Source: an uncultured Caldilineales bacterium
Lineage (GTDB): Bacteria; Chloroflexota; Anaerolineae; JAAEKA01
Assembly (NCBI GenBank): GCA_937907455.1
Contig: CALESQ010000019.1
Location: 1-64,000, forward strand
Length of the DNA: 64,000 nucleotides
Reading direction: 5' to 3'
A program made the translations under genes and the position numbers. The notes below the pieces were generated by a model, which made no database searches, was not told the origin of the DNA, and saw nothing but the letters and a program-made list of their open reading frames with translations. This document shows, in pieces, positions 32,181 to 40,750 of the stretch; the first letter of the stretch is position 1, and every line of letters begins with the position of its first letter.

Positions 32181-34521
32181 ATGTCTCGAACAGTTCAAGT
32201 TGGCGGCCCGGCAAAGTCATAATTGGGTCCAGGCTAAGACGGGCGCGCAAGGCGGCCGGTGTGAGATCGGGTTGGGCTGCCAAAGCACGCAAGTGGCGGA
32301 ACTTGATGAATTCCCAGCCGCACACTGCCAATTGCCCGCGCCAGGGGGGGCAGCGCCGTAATTTGAAATCAAGCAACCCGGCGCGTCCGCCCGGCAGGGC
32401 CACGCAGCGCACCCCACCGGTCAGCGTCTCGCCGGGCACAGGCAGCCACGGCTGCACCACGGCTTGTGTGACCACAGCAAAGACGAATGCCGTTCGTTGG
32501 TCGTGCTGCCAAACCAGTGCCGCCTCGGCCGTCGCAGCAAGCTCAGCCGCTGTCGCTACCGTGAAACCCAGTCGCTGGCCCAGCGTGGTCAACTGCTCCA
32601 GCAGCGCAGCGACATCAGCACGCCGCTGTGTTGCCGTGTCCTCAGCGCGCAGTTGCCACCTATCACCGGATGCCTCGGCATAGGAGCTGAGACACGCGCG
32701 AATGAGTGCCACATCTGGCGTTTGCCAGCCGGGAAAGGCCGCATAGACCGCATTTAACAACGCCGCCCAGGTCACCGGCCCGGTTTCCAGATGAGTCGCA
32801 ATAAAGCGTTCAAGCCGGTCAGCCAACGGCGCAACCGTACCGGGCGAGTCTTCTTGCCACAGCGTTGGTGCATCAGTGCCGGGGGCGTAGCAGCTCATGC
32901 CACTGGGTGGCAGATCGGGCGACAAAGCCAGATTGAATTGCTCCAGCAGCAGCGAAGCGGGATGGCGCGCAGCCTCTTCGTGGTGCGGCAGTTCAGCCAG
33001 CAGGCCGCTTTCGCTCCAGCCCACAGCGCAGGCAGTTTGCACCAGCGCGGCAGGTGTCGGCTCGCCGCGTTCGGCCAGCAGGTGGCGCGCCGTCTGCTGT
33101 GCCTGCTGATACAAGCGCTGCGGCAGATCGGGCCGCGCCGTGGGGGTTATGGCCGCAGCAGCACGGGTCAACTCCAGTCGCCAGGTGATGCGGTCGGGCG
33201 GGGATGGCTCGTAAGAAACCTGGGTGGCTTGTGCGCTCAGTTGCCAGCCTGCCGCCGCAGCCGCGGCCAGCAGAGCCACCACCCGGCGCGGTGAATGATC
33301 GCTGAAGGCCAGCAACAGCCGGCCTTCGGGGCGCAGCAGCGGCAGCAGCGTGCGCAGTGCAGCGCCCATTGCCCGCGTGTACCAATCCCAGCTCCAATGA
33401 TCGTTGCTGAGAGCGGCGCGTTGCGGCGCAGCAGCCTCTCGGCCATACAGCCAGCCGCTCCATAGATAGTTCAAGGTGTACCAGGTTGCATCAAAGGGGG
33501 GCGGCTCGGTGATGATGCTGTCTACGTTGCCGGGGCCGAGGCGTTCGGCCAGCTCGCTTAGTGGCAGAGCCAACGGCCAAACGCGGCCTTCGCCCTCGCT
33601 GGCGCGCAGCCGCGGCCATTCGGTCGCAGCAAGCACGGTGGCCGCAGGACGGGCGCGCAAGGTGCGATAGGCTCGCTCAAAGGCCAGCCAAAGGTTCTCT
33701 TCGGTAAAACGTCGCGGCAAGCGCAGGCGAATACTGCCGGGGCCGCCTGGTGTCGGCTCGCCGGTAAGGCCGCGTACCAGTACATGCAGCAGCAGCGCAC
33801 GTGCGGCCCGCAGCTCGTCGCTGCTGTGCAGGCGCTGTTCGGCTGCGGTGATCAATTCGCTCGTCACCAGCAGGGCGCGTGGTAAATAATGATCCTGCAA
33901 GCTGCGCGCCGCAGCCGTGAGCGCATCACCCGGCTTCACCAGCCGACTCAGCAGCCCCCAATAGGCCGCGCCGCGCACCTCTAGCCCGGTTACCAGGTTG
34001 ATATCAGCAATATCAGCAGGAGCGCTGCCCTGGCTGCCGCAGTGCGGGCAGTGATAGCGCTTTTCCACCGGCTCGCCGCTGGTGCGATCCCAGACAAACT
34101 GCTCGGCGCTGATGTTCTGAGCGCATTCCGGGCAGATCGTTTCATACAGTGCCGCGAGATGGTGCGCCAGCGTGCGGCCGCGGCGTGGTGCATCGGCAAT
34201 ACGGCTGAAAACGTGATCCAGCAGCGCCGACGCGGGAGGTGCTGCACTAGCCAGCACGCCTTGCAACGCAGCCGCGCTGGCATTGTTGATGATCAGCCGG
34301 CAGCGGGCGGCAGCAGCGGCAGCAGGCAACGACGCCTGCACTGCGAACGGATCCAATACCACACTGCCTGCTGGCGCGTAGCGGCGCAACACTGCCTGCA
34401 CCAGCTCATCAGACCAGGGCTGTTGTTCGGTGGGCCACAGGGCATCCGGTGGTGCGGACTCATCCGGCCAAAAGGGCAGCGGCCAGATAAGGCTCAGGGG
34501 AGAGGTGGGCGTGGCAGACAT
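32179..34521 (-). CDS. DNA-methylase-like protein with altered catalytic motifs (DUF1156-like)
   Basis: A 780-residue protein. Near the N-terminus LRRYAPAGSVVLDPFAVQAS mimics motif I (usually DPFAGSG), and the following NNASAAALQG mimics the NP-A motif. A zinc-ribbon-like CPECAQN ... CPHCGSQG comes next. Later, SIITEPPPFDATWYTLNYLWSGWLYG occupies the place of the DPPY motif. The C-terminal third has helical and small beta regions I cannot assign. The layout resembles adenine methylases of the DUF1156 type, but DPPY is EPPP and motif I lacks GSG, so methylase activity is doubtful. The start follows a -10 box by 6 bases (leaderless). Confidence 0.7.
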   Translation of the reverse strand: MSATPTSPLSLIWPLPFWPDESAPPDALWPTEQQPWSDELVQAVLRRYAPAGSVVLDPFAVQASLPAAAAAARCRLIINNASAAALQGVLASAAPPASALLDHVFSRIADAPRRGRTLAHHLAALYETICPECAQNISAEQFVWDRTSGEPVEKRYHCPHCGSQGSAPADIADINLVTGLEVRGAAYWGLLSRLVKPGDALTAAARSLQDHYLPRALLVTSELITAAEQRLHSSDELRAARALLLHVLVRGLTGEPTPGGPGSIRLRLPRRFTEENLWLAFERAYRTLRARPAATVLAATEWPRLRASEGEGRVWPLALPLSELAERLGPGNVDSIITEPPPFDATWYTLNYLWSGWLYGREAAAPQRAALSNDHWSWDWYTRAMGAALRTLLPLLRPEGRLLLAFSDHSPRRVVALLAAAAAAGWQLSAQATQVSYEPSPPDRITWRLELTRAAAAITPTARPDLPQRLYQQAQQTARHLLAERGEPTPAALVQTACAVGWSESGLLAELPHHEEAARHPASLLLEQFNLALSPDLPPSGMSCYAPGTDAPTLWQEDSPGTVAPLADRLERFIATHLETGPVTWAALLNAVYAAFPGWQTPDVALIRACLSSYAEASGDRWQLRAEDTATQRRADVAALLEQLTTLGQRLGFTVATAAELAATAEAALVWQHDQRTAFVFAVVTQAVVQPWLPVPGETLTGGVRCVALPGGRAGLLDFKLRRCPPWRGQLAVCGWEFIKFRHLRALAAQPDLTPAALRARLSLDPIMTLPGRQLELFET

Positions 34522-34527
34522 GTTTAC

Positions 34528-34556
34528 ATAGTAACACAGGGCAGGGCGGGTGGCAA
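34528..34556 (-). promoter_or_regulatory. Promoter of the methylase-like gene (leaderless)
   Basis: On the minus strand TTGCCA (34551-34556), a 17-base spacer and TACTAT (34528-34533), then only 6 bases before the ATG at 34521. Confidence 0.65.
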
Positions 34557-34615
34557 GGGCCAAGTCCCGCGGGATAAAGCGGCCAGCGATGACGCTCGCC
34601 GCTATTCTCGCTTCG

Positions 34616-34636
34616 GCAATTCGCAATTCACAATTG
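34616..34636. repeat. Three heptamers of the GCAATTC type
   Basis: GCAATTC, GCAATTC and ACAATTG are contiguous and include the -35 region of the next gene's promoter. Confidence 0.6.
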
Positions 34637-34649
34637 TTGCGGCTATAAT
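34620..34649 (+). promoter_or_regulatory. Promoter of the 34656 epimerase (leaderless)
   Basis: TTCGCA (34620-34625, within the heptamer array), an 18-base spacer and TATAAT (34644-34649), 6 bases before the ATG at 34656. Confidence 0.55.
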
Positions 34650-34655
34650 CGGGCT

Positions 34656-35621
34656 ATGCGTACCCTAATTACCGGCGGCGCGGGGTTTATTGGCGTCGCG
34701 CTGGCAAATTATCTGGTGGAAAACGGCCATCATGTGCGGGTGCTGGATGATACCAGCGCGGGCGATCCGGCACGGCTGGATGAGCGCGTGTTGTTTTCGC
34801 GCGGCGATGTGCGCAACGTGCCGGTGCTGTGGACCCATCTGCAGGATGTGGAATGTGTCTATCACCTGGCGGCGCGTGTTGCCGTGCCCGAGTCGGTGCT
34901 TTACCCCCAGGAATACAACGATGTCAATGTGGGCGGAACCGTGGCGCTTCTGACTGCCATGCGTGATGTGGGGGTGGCGCGGGTGGTATTGGCTTCGTCC
35001 GCCACCGTCTACGGTGAACAACCGGTGCAGATGGTGCATGAAGGGTTGCCGCCGAACCCTGGTTCGCCCTATGCGGTAAGCAAAATCGCCGCAGAGTATT
35101 ACCTGTTCACCCTGAGCAAACTGTACAACGTTCAGGCCGTAGCCTTGCGCATCTTCAACGCCTACGGTCCCGGTCAGCGCATTCCACCGGCCCATGCTCC
35201 GGTGATCCCCCTATTTATGAGACGTGCCCTGAATGGTGGCTCGGTGGTGATCCACGGCGACGGTCACCAAAGCCGTGATTTTGTCTACATCAGCGATGTT
35301 GTGCGCGGCCTGATGCTGGCCGGCAGCACCGAAGCCGCTACCGGCCAGATCATCAACATCGGGTCAGGGGCAGAAACCACACTGCGCGAGCTGGTAGGCC
35401 ATATTGCCGCGGCCACCGGGCGCGATCCGCAGGTACTCGCCAACGAAAGTCAGCGTGGGGGCGTCTCTCGCCTGGTAGCCGATCTAAGCAAGGCGCGCGA
35501 GGTGTTGGGCTATCAGCCGCGCGTGGGTCTGAGCGAGGGGCTGCGTTTGTTGTTGGCTCAGGATGCGCAGTTCGAGCGTCAGCCTAGTAGTGTACTACCA
35601 CCGGCGCGCCGTTGGGGGTAA
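34656..35621 (+). CDS. NAD-dependent epimerase/dehydratase (UDP-glucose 4-epimerase-like)
   Basis: A 321-residue extended SDR acting on a nucleotide sugar. It starts MRTLITGGAGFIGVALANYL (NAD motif at about 7-13). SSATVYGEQ gives the Ser and YAVSK the Tyr/Lys pair. RIFNAYGPGQR and RDFVYISDVVRG are typical of GalE/WbpP-type enzymes. The final 13 residues overlap the 3' end of the converging transpeptidase gene. Substrate not assignable. Confidence 0.92.
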   Translation: MRTLITGGAGFIGVALANYLVENGHHVRVLDDTSAGDPARLDERVLFSRGDVRNVPVLWTHLQDVECVYHLAARVAVPESVLYPQEYNDVNVGGTVALLTAMRDVGVARVVLASSATVYGEQPVQMVHEGLPPNPGSPYAVSKIAAEYYLFTLSKLYNVQAVALRIFNAYGPGQRIPPAHAPVIPLFMRRALNGGSVVIHGDGHQSRDFVYISDVVRGLMLAGSTEAATGQIINIGSGAETTLRELVGHIAAATGRDPQVLANESQRGGVSRLVADLSKAREVLGYQPRVGLSEGLRLLLAQDAQFERQPSSVLPPARRWG

Positions 35622-36420
35622 AGTTGTACAGCCATTGCGCTTCATCCACGCGCATGTTGATGCAGCCGTGGCTCATGGGCTGACCAAAATTGTTGTGCCA
35701 ATAAGCTCCGTGGATGGCATGACCGCGGTTGGTGAAGTACATCACCCAAGGTACGTTGGGTAGGTCGTAACCGGGGCCGGTCATGCGTTGCGCCGCCACA
35801 TGGTAAAGCACCGAATAGGTTCCTGTCGGGGTGGGGAACATCAGGCCGCTGCTGATCAGCGTGCTGAACATCGGCGTGCTGCCTTCGTAGGCAGTCAGCA
35901 GTTGATTGCTGAGGTCCACATCAATCCAGCGCCCGCTGCTGGCTGTCTGAACTGCCGGTCGCGCCGCGGCTGCCGGGGCCGCTGCCGCGTTGCCGCTGAG
36001 CAGCAAACGTTGCCCTGCATAGATTTGATTTGGATTGCTGATGCCGTTGATCGAGGCCAATGTCCACAGGTTGAGGCCGTAGTAAGCCGCAATGCTGCTG
36101 AGGTTTTGACCTGCGCTCACCACATGCACCGAGCTGCTGCTGTCGCTGCTGCTGCCGTCGCTGCTGCTGCCGCCCGCGCCGGGGATCGTCAACCGTTGAC
36201 CCACATAGATCCAGTTGGGATTGGTGATGCCGTTGGCTTGGGCCAGTGCGGCCGTACTCACGCCATAGTACACGGCGATGCTGCTGAGATTCTCGCCGGG
36301 TTGCACTATGTGAATGCCTCCCTGATGCACCGGTGCTGCGGCTACCGGTAACGCCGACAGCAATAATGCCGACAACACAAGACCTATCATAAGAATACGC
36401 AGGATAAATCGCTTGTTCAT
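35584..36420 (-). CDS. LysM-containing L,D-transpeptidase (YkuD family)
   Basis: A 278-residue secreted cell-wall enzyme. A signal peptide (about 1-28, ending LPVAAAPVH) is followed by two LysM domains (about 34-78, beginning GGIHIVQPGENLSSIA, and about 98-142, beginning VHVVSAGQNLSSIA) separated by a Ser/Gly/Asp linker. A C-terminal YkuD domain has the catalytic H-G-x-Y-W-H ... MSHGCINMR (Cys about 253). L,D-transpeptidases crosslink peptidoglycan between meso-diaminopimelate residues. A gene of this type suits a monoderm-like or unusual envelope. Confidence 0.95.
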   Translation of the reverse strand: MNKRFILRILMIGLVLSALLLSALPVAAAPVHQGGIHIVQPGENLSSIAVYYGVSTAALAQANGITNPNWIYVGQRLTIPGAGGSSSDGSSSDSSSSVHVVSAGQNLSSIAAYYGLNLWTLASINGISNPNQIYAGQRLLLSGNAAAAPAAAARPAVQTASSGRWIDVDLSNQLLTAYEGSTPMFSTLISSGLMFPTPTGTYSVLYHVAAQRMTGPGYDLPNVPWVMYFTNRGHAIHGAYWHNNFGQPMSHGCINMRVDEAQWLYNFTPNGAPVVVHY

Positions 36421-36574
36421 GCAGTAGCTCCGTGGAAAAAGTAGTTGATCGGTCAGAAGAAGTAAGTTATGTTATGTTGTATCCACATCGCGCGAACCTG
36501 TCAAATTTACCCAAAGGCTATGCCCCCGCTCAGCATGGTAAGCAGCCAAACTTAAAGAAAACGCGGCTTTGTGC

Positions 36575-36580
36575 TATAAT
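36575..36580 (+). promoter_or_regulatory. -10 box of the cytochrome c maturation cluster
   Basis: TATAAT 54 bases before the ccmH start; a weak TTAAAG lies at 17-base spacing upstream. Confidence 0.45.
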
Positions 36581-36633
36581 CTCGCCTATTGCTGGCCGAT
36601 TCGATTTTCGAATGCAGAAATGGTATCAGACCC

Positions 36634-37158
36634 ATGAACAAAATTTTGCCTGTGATCGCCCTGGCGCGTCGCCTCGGCCTGGTGATCATTGCCGTGTTCC
36701 TCTTGGCAGGCAGTATTGCCTGGACAGCAGGCCACGCTCAGGAAATTCCTACCCCTACTTTGGACCAGGTTCAGGCAGTAGCGCGCGAGTTGTATTGCCC
36801 GCTGTGCAATGGCGTTCGTTTGGATAATTGCGACCTGCAAGCCTGTGAGCAAATGCGTCAGGTGATCTCGCAGCGTTTAGCCGAAGGGGCCAACAAGGCG
36901 CAGATCAAGCAGGAGTTTGTGGCTCAATATGGCCCCGTGGTGTTGGGTGAGCCACCGCGCGAAGGCTTGCATTGGCTGATCTGGCTGCTGCCGGTGGTGG
37001 CGGTGATCGGTGGCGTCACTTGGTTGCTGATCACAGTGCGCGGTTGGACACGTCAAACCGCTGCCGGGCATGTTGCGGCTTCGCCCACACCCTCTGCCGC
37101 GGCTGACGACGATGCCTACCTGGCCCGCGTAGACGAAGACCTGCGCCAAATCAAATAG
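36634..37158 (+). CDS. ccmH: CcmH-type cytochrome c biogenesis protein
   Basis: A 174-residue protein with a signal/anchor (about 12-34), a small periplasmic-facing domain with the redox motif ELYCPLCNG (family LRCxxCQ, Cys near 53 and 56), the three-helix fold segment QMRQVISQRLAEGANKAQI and QYGPVVLGEPP, then a membrane helix (about 109-133). CcmH keeps apocytochrome or its partner thioredoxin reduced. The first base of the cluster's genes; it is followed by a repeat array rather than directly by ccmG. Confidence 0.9.
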   Translation: MNKILPVIALARRLGLVIIAVFLLAGSIAWTAGHAQEIPTPTLDQVQAVARELYCPLCNGVRLDNCDLQACEQMRQVISQRLAEGANKAQIKQEFVAQYGPVVLGEPPREGLHWLIWLLPVVAVIGGVTWLLITVRGWTRQTAAGHVAASPTPSAAADDDAYLARVDEDLRQIK

Positions 37159-37192
37159 ATTTCATTGCGCCTGCTCAGTCTAATCTGCTGCT

Positions 37193-37540
37193 GCTCAGGC
37201 CGGTCCCTGCGGGATGGTTCCCAATCTCCAGACCGAGCCGTGTATCTGCGGACGGAGACCGGCCGCAGCAAGAATCACCGCCTGCGGACTCGGTCAGGAG
37301 ACCGGCCGCAGCAAGAGCCGCAGCGAGAGTCGCAGCAATAATCACCGACGCTCAGGCCGGTCCCTGCGGGATGGTTCCCAATCTCCAGACCGAGCCATGT
37401 ATCTGCGGACGGAGACCGGCCGCAGCAAGAATCACCGCCTGCGGATTCGGTCAGGAGACCGGCCGCAGCAAGAATCACCGCCTGCGGACTCGGTCAGGAG
37501 ACCGGCCGCAGCAAGGCCCGCAGCAAGGCCCGCAGCAAGG
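37193..37540. repeat. 157-bp duplication containing 43-bp palindromic repeats
   Basis: A unit beginning GCTCAGGCCGGTCCCTGC starts at 37193 and again at 37350 (period 157). Inside it, a 43-base unit starting GGAGACCGGCCGCAGC recurs at 37254, 37297, 37411, 37454 and 37497 (period 43). Each unit can fold, with GACCGGCCGCAG pairing imperfectly with CTGCGGACTCGGTC. The last copy runs into a 12-base repeat GCCCGCAGCAAG. Translated frames through it are artefacts. There are no unique spacers between units, so it is not a CRISPR. Confidence 0.9.
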
Positions 37541-37594
37541 GAATGTCCCAATCTCCCGACCCAACCTGGCTGCGTAGCTAATAAAGGATGTGTT

Positions 37595-38131
37595 ATGACA
37601 GTTCAACCCGCTGTCGCCTCGAAAAAATCGCCGGGACGCTATGTAGTTTTGGCGCTGGCAGTCTTCTTTGTCGCCTTGCTGGCCTACGGCCTGATCACCG
37701 CGGGTGACAAACGTGTAGAAACCGGGCAAGCCCCCGACTTCACCCTGGTCAGCTTTGAGGGTGATACGCTGCGCTTGCAGGACATGCGCGGCCAGGTGGT
37801 GGTCGTCAACTTTTGGTCCACCTGGTGCGTTTCCTGCAAGGGCGAAGCCGATGATCTGGAGCTGTCTTGGCGCGATTTCAAAGATCGCGGTGTGCGCTTC
37901 ATCGGCGTGGATTATTTGGATCAAGAGCCGCTCAATCTGGAGTGGCTGGAGCAGTACGATATCACCTATCCCAACGGGCCGGATATTCAGGGTCGCATTT
38001 ACAATGCCTATGGCGTGCAAGGACTGCCTGAAACTTTTATCATTGACCAGCAAGGCCGTGTGGTGAAGGTGTTTGTTGGCCCTACAACCCGCGCCGAGTT
38101 GAATGCAGAGATTGAAAAGCTGCTGAACTAG
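37595..38131 (+). CDS. ResA/CcmG-type membrane-anchored thioredoxin
   Basis: A 178-residue thiol-disulfide protein. A short basic N-terminus and one membrane anchor (about 15-35) are followed by a TlpA/ResA thioredoxin domain beginning APDFTLVSFEGD. The active site is W-C-V-S-C (about 81-85) and the cis-Pro motif is GLPETFIID. It reduces apocytochrome c before haem attachment. The ATG follows AAAGGA with 6-base spacing; the much longer upstream frame is the repeat array. Here the usual C-P-P-C is replaced by C-V-S-C. Confidence 0.92.
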   Translation: MTVQPAVASKKSPGRYVVLALAVFFVALLAYGLITAGDKRVETGQAPDFTLVSFEGDTLRLQDMRGQVVVVNFWSTWCVSCKGEADDLELSWRDFKDRGVRFIGVDYLDQEPLNLEWLEQYDITYPNGPDIQGRIYNAYGVQGLPETFIIDQQGRVVKVFVGPTTRAELNAEIEKLLN

Positions 38132-38146
38132 ATATAGGAGAAAATG

Positions 38147-40207
38147 ATGGCTGATCTGGGTTTGATTGCCCTATTATTTGGTTTGATTGTAGCTGCTTTG
38201 GGCGTGGTGCTGAATCTGCTGGGCGCCTGGCAGAACCGGCCCGCCCTGGTGTTGGCAGGCCGTAATGCCGTCTATGTGGTGAGCGGCTTTGTGGTGCTTG
38301 CCGTGCTGGTGTTGTTGGCCGCACTGGTGACCCGCGATTACAGCGTGGCCTATGTCGCCAATCAGGTCAGCAACACGCAGGAACTGTTTTACAACATCTC
38401 GTCGTTGTGGGGCGGACAGGCCGGATCGCTGCTGTTCTGGACCTTCATCCTGTCGGTGTATGCGGTGGCCCTCACGCTGGCGCAGTGGAAGCGGCAGCCC
38501 AGCTTGCGCCCCTACATCAGCGCCGTGTTGCTGGCAGTACAGCTTTTCTTTTTGACGGTACTGATTTTCGCTGCCAATCCTTTCCGCCGCCTTTGGCTGC
38601 TGCCTGATGGCACCACGGCGGCCGCGCTGTTTGCTCCTGCCGGTGCTATGCCGGCCGCCCTCAGTGATGGCAGCGGCCTCAGCCCCATTTTGCAAAACTA
38701 CTGGATGGTGATCCATCCGGTGATGCTCTACCTCGGCTGGATTGGCATGATTGTTCCTTTTGCCTTCGCCGTGGCAGCGCTGGTCACCCGGCAGCTCGGC
38801 AACGAGTGGATTCGCGTGATCCGCCGCTGGACGCTGATCCCGTGGATGTTCCTCACCATCGGCATTCTGATGGGATCGCAGTGGGCTTATGTTGAATTGG
38901 GCTGGGGCGGCTATTGGGCCTGGGATCCGGTGGAAAACGCAAGTTTCCTGCCCTGGCTCACTGCCACAGCCTTTCTGCATTCCATTATGATCCAGGAACG
39001 CCGTGGGATGCTGAAGGTGTGGAACATGGCACTGATCTTTTTCACCTTCGAGTTGACCATGGTGGGTACTTTCATCACCCGCAGCGGTGTGATCGAATCG
39101 GTGCATTCCTTTGCGCTTTCCAACATCGGCCCGCTTTTCCTTTCCTTCATCGTGCTGTCGTTGTTCGGCTTTCTGTGGTTGCTTGGCTCACGCCTGAACG
39201 ATCTGCGCAGCCCCAATACGCTGGACAGCATGGTCAGCCGCGAGTCGGCCTTTCTTTTCAACAACCTGCTGCTGGCTATCATCGCCGGTCTCACGCTGTT
39301 CGGCACGCTCTACCCCATCATCTCCGACGGGCTGAGCCAGTTTCTGCCGATTGAAAAGATGTCGCTGGCTGCACCGTGGTTCAACAAAGTCACCGGCCCC
39401 TTCTTCCTGGCCCTGCTGGTGCTGATGGGCAGCGCACCGCTGTTGAGTTGGCGACGTTCCGGCGTGGAAACGCTACGCCGCAACTTTGTCTTTCCCTTGC
39501 TGCTGGGGTTGGCCGTGGGCGCACTTGGCTTCGTGCTGGGCGAGCAAAAGCTCTTTGCTACCATTTCTTTTGCGGTGGTGGGTTTTGTGCTGGGTTGTCT
39601 GTTACAGGAATTTTATCGCGGCGCCAAAGCGCGGCGCACCACGCGCCGCGAAAGCTGGCCGATTGCCTTCTTTCAACTTTTCCATCGCAACCAGCGCCGC
39701 TATGGCGGCTACATCGTGCATCTCGGTGTGGTACTCATTGCGGTTTCTATCATCGGTGCCAACGTCTATCAAACCGAGGGTCAGGCCAATTTGGCTGTAG
39801 GCGAGTCGCTTCAGGTACGCAGCTATCGCATGACATTCGACGGCCTGAGCCAGTCAGCCGGTTCCACCTATGATGCCGTGGAAGCCACCCTGCACGTCGA
39901 GCGTAACGGCCGTGCCCTGGGTGTGATCACTCCGGCCATGCACTTCTACAACACCATGGCCGGACGCGACCAACCCACCAACGAAATTGCCATTCGCATG
40001 GGCTTGCAGGAAGATCTGTACGTGGTGCTGGCTGGCTGGGAAGGCACCGGTCAGACCGCCTCCTTCAAGGTTTACGTCAACCCGCTGATGAGCTGGATGT
40101 GGATCGGTGGGCTAGTGATGATTCTCGGCACGCTGCTGGCAGTGTGGCCGCACAGCCGCGAAAGCGAAGTTCTGGCCGTGGCCCCGCGCAGTGCCCAGCC
40201 TGCCTGA
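38147..40207 (+). CDS. ccmF: Cytochrome c-type biogenesis protein CcmF (haem lyase)
   Basis: A 686-residue polytopic membrane protein with about 14-15 helices. The WWD-type haem-handling motif appears as WGGYWAWDPVENASFLPWL (about residues 250-270), with conserved SVAYVANQVSN and LWGGQAGSLLFW upstream and the FITRSGVIESVHSF segment after. It attaches haem to apocytochrome c. The second ATG (38147) sits 6 bases after AGGAG and is preferred to 38144. CcmE, CcmA-D are not in the window. Confidence 0.96.
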   Translation: MADLGLIALLFGLIVAALGVVLNLLGAWQNRPALVLAGRNAVYVVSGFVVLAVLVLLAALVTRDYSVAYVANQVSNTQELFYNISSLWGGQAGSLLFWTFILSVYAVALTLAQWKRQPSLRPYISAVLLAVQLFFLTVLIFAANPFRRLWLLPDGTTAAALFAPAGAMPAALSDGSGLSPILQNYWMVIHPVMLYLGWIGMIVPFAFAVAALVTRQLGNEWIRVIRRWTLIPWMFLTIGILMGSQWAYVELGWGGYWAWDPVENASFLPWLTATAFLHSIMIQERRGMLKVWNMALIFFTFELTMVGTFITRSGVIESVHSFALSNIGPLFLSFIVLSLFGFLWLLGSRLNDLRSPNTLDSMVSRESAFLFNNLLLAIIAGLTLFGTLYPIISDGLSQFLPIEKMSLAAPWFNKVTGPFFLALLVLMGSAPLLSWRRSGVETLRRNFVFPLLLGLAVGALGFVLGEQKLFATISFAVVGFVLGCLLQEFYRGAKARRTTRRESWPIAFFQLFHRNQRRYGGYIVHLGVVLIAVSIIGANVYQTEGQANLAVGESLQVRSYRMTFDGLSQSAGSTYDAVEATLHVERNGRALGVITPAMHFYNTMAGRDQPTNEIAIRMGLQEDLYVVLAGWEGTGQTASFKVYVNPLMSWMWIGGLVMILGTLLAVWPHSRESEVLAVAPRSAQPA

Positions 40208-40225
40208 TCAAGTGAGTATGTCCCC

Positions 40226-40690
40226 ATGGTATTAGTAGTAGTTGGTTCTGTTTTGTTGCTGGCTGTGGCGTTGATGGCCGTGGCCTGGCCCTTGTTGCAG
40301 GAGCGCCGCGGCTTGCTTGCCGCTGATCTGGCTGTCGAGGCGTTGCCGCTGGCCGATCCGTTGGTAGATCTGCAAACGCAGCGCGATGCTATCTATCAGG
40401 CCATTCGCGAGTTGCGCTTCGATCAGCAAGTCGGCAAGGTATCTGCTGCCGATTTCACTGTGTTCGATGCTCAACTGCGCGGCCAGGCAGCGCGTGTCCT
40501 CCGACAGATAGATGCGCTGGCCCAGGCCGAGGCCGACCCGGCCCTGCAAAACAGTCTGGAGGTCGAAATTGCCGGCCTGCGGCAGGTGAAAGATGCTCCC
40601 GTCAGCACCTTGAATTTTTGCCCGCAGTGTGGTCAGCGGCTGCACAAGACTGATCGTTTCTGCAGCGGGTGCGGCAGCGCGCTGGCCTGA
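40226..40690 (+). CDS. CcmI-like N-terminal domain protein with zinc ribbon
   Basis: A 154-residue protein. It has one membrane helix (about 2-22), a helical CcmI/CycH-type segment (RDAIYQAIRELRFDQQVGKVSA, split here after RDAIYQAIRE), more helices, and a C-terminal zinc ribbon CPQCGQRLHKTDRFCSGCG (about 130-149). The CcmI segment suits the ccm context, although the TPR part of CcmI is absent and the zinc ribbon is an unusual addition. It ends the cluster just before a terminator. Confidence 0.8.
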   Translation: MVLVVVGSVLLLAVALMAVAWPLLQERRGLLAADLAVEALPLADPLVDLQTQRDAIYQAIRELRFDQQVGKVSAADFTVFDAQLRGQAARVLRQIDALAQAEADPALQNSLEVEIAGLRQVKDAPVSTLNFCPQCGQRLHKTDRFCSGCGSALA

Positions 40691-40714
40691 ACAGCCCTGC
40701 ATAGATTTTGAATC

Positions 40715-40747
40715 AAAACACCCCCCGGAAACTCCGGGGGGTGTTTT
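40715..40747. terminator. Bidirectional terminator between ccm cluster and tRNA operon
   Basis: AAAACACCCCCCGG and CCGGGGGGTGTTTT make a perfect 14-bp stem around AAACT. It can stop the ccm transcript and the converging tRNA transcript. Confidence 0.88.
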
Positions 40748-40750
40748 GTT

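Noticed and set aside
37193..37540. Possible CRISPR array
   Set aside because: The repeat units adjoin each other with no unique spacers, and no cas genes are present.
37214..37594. Long N-terminal extension of the ResA-like protein
   Set aside because: It is the read-through of the 43-bp and 157-bp repeats; the ATG at 37595 has a ribosome site and begins the membrane anchor.
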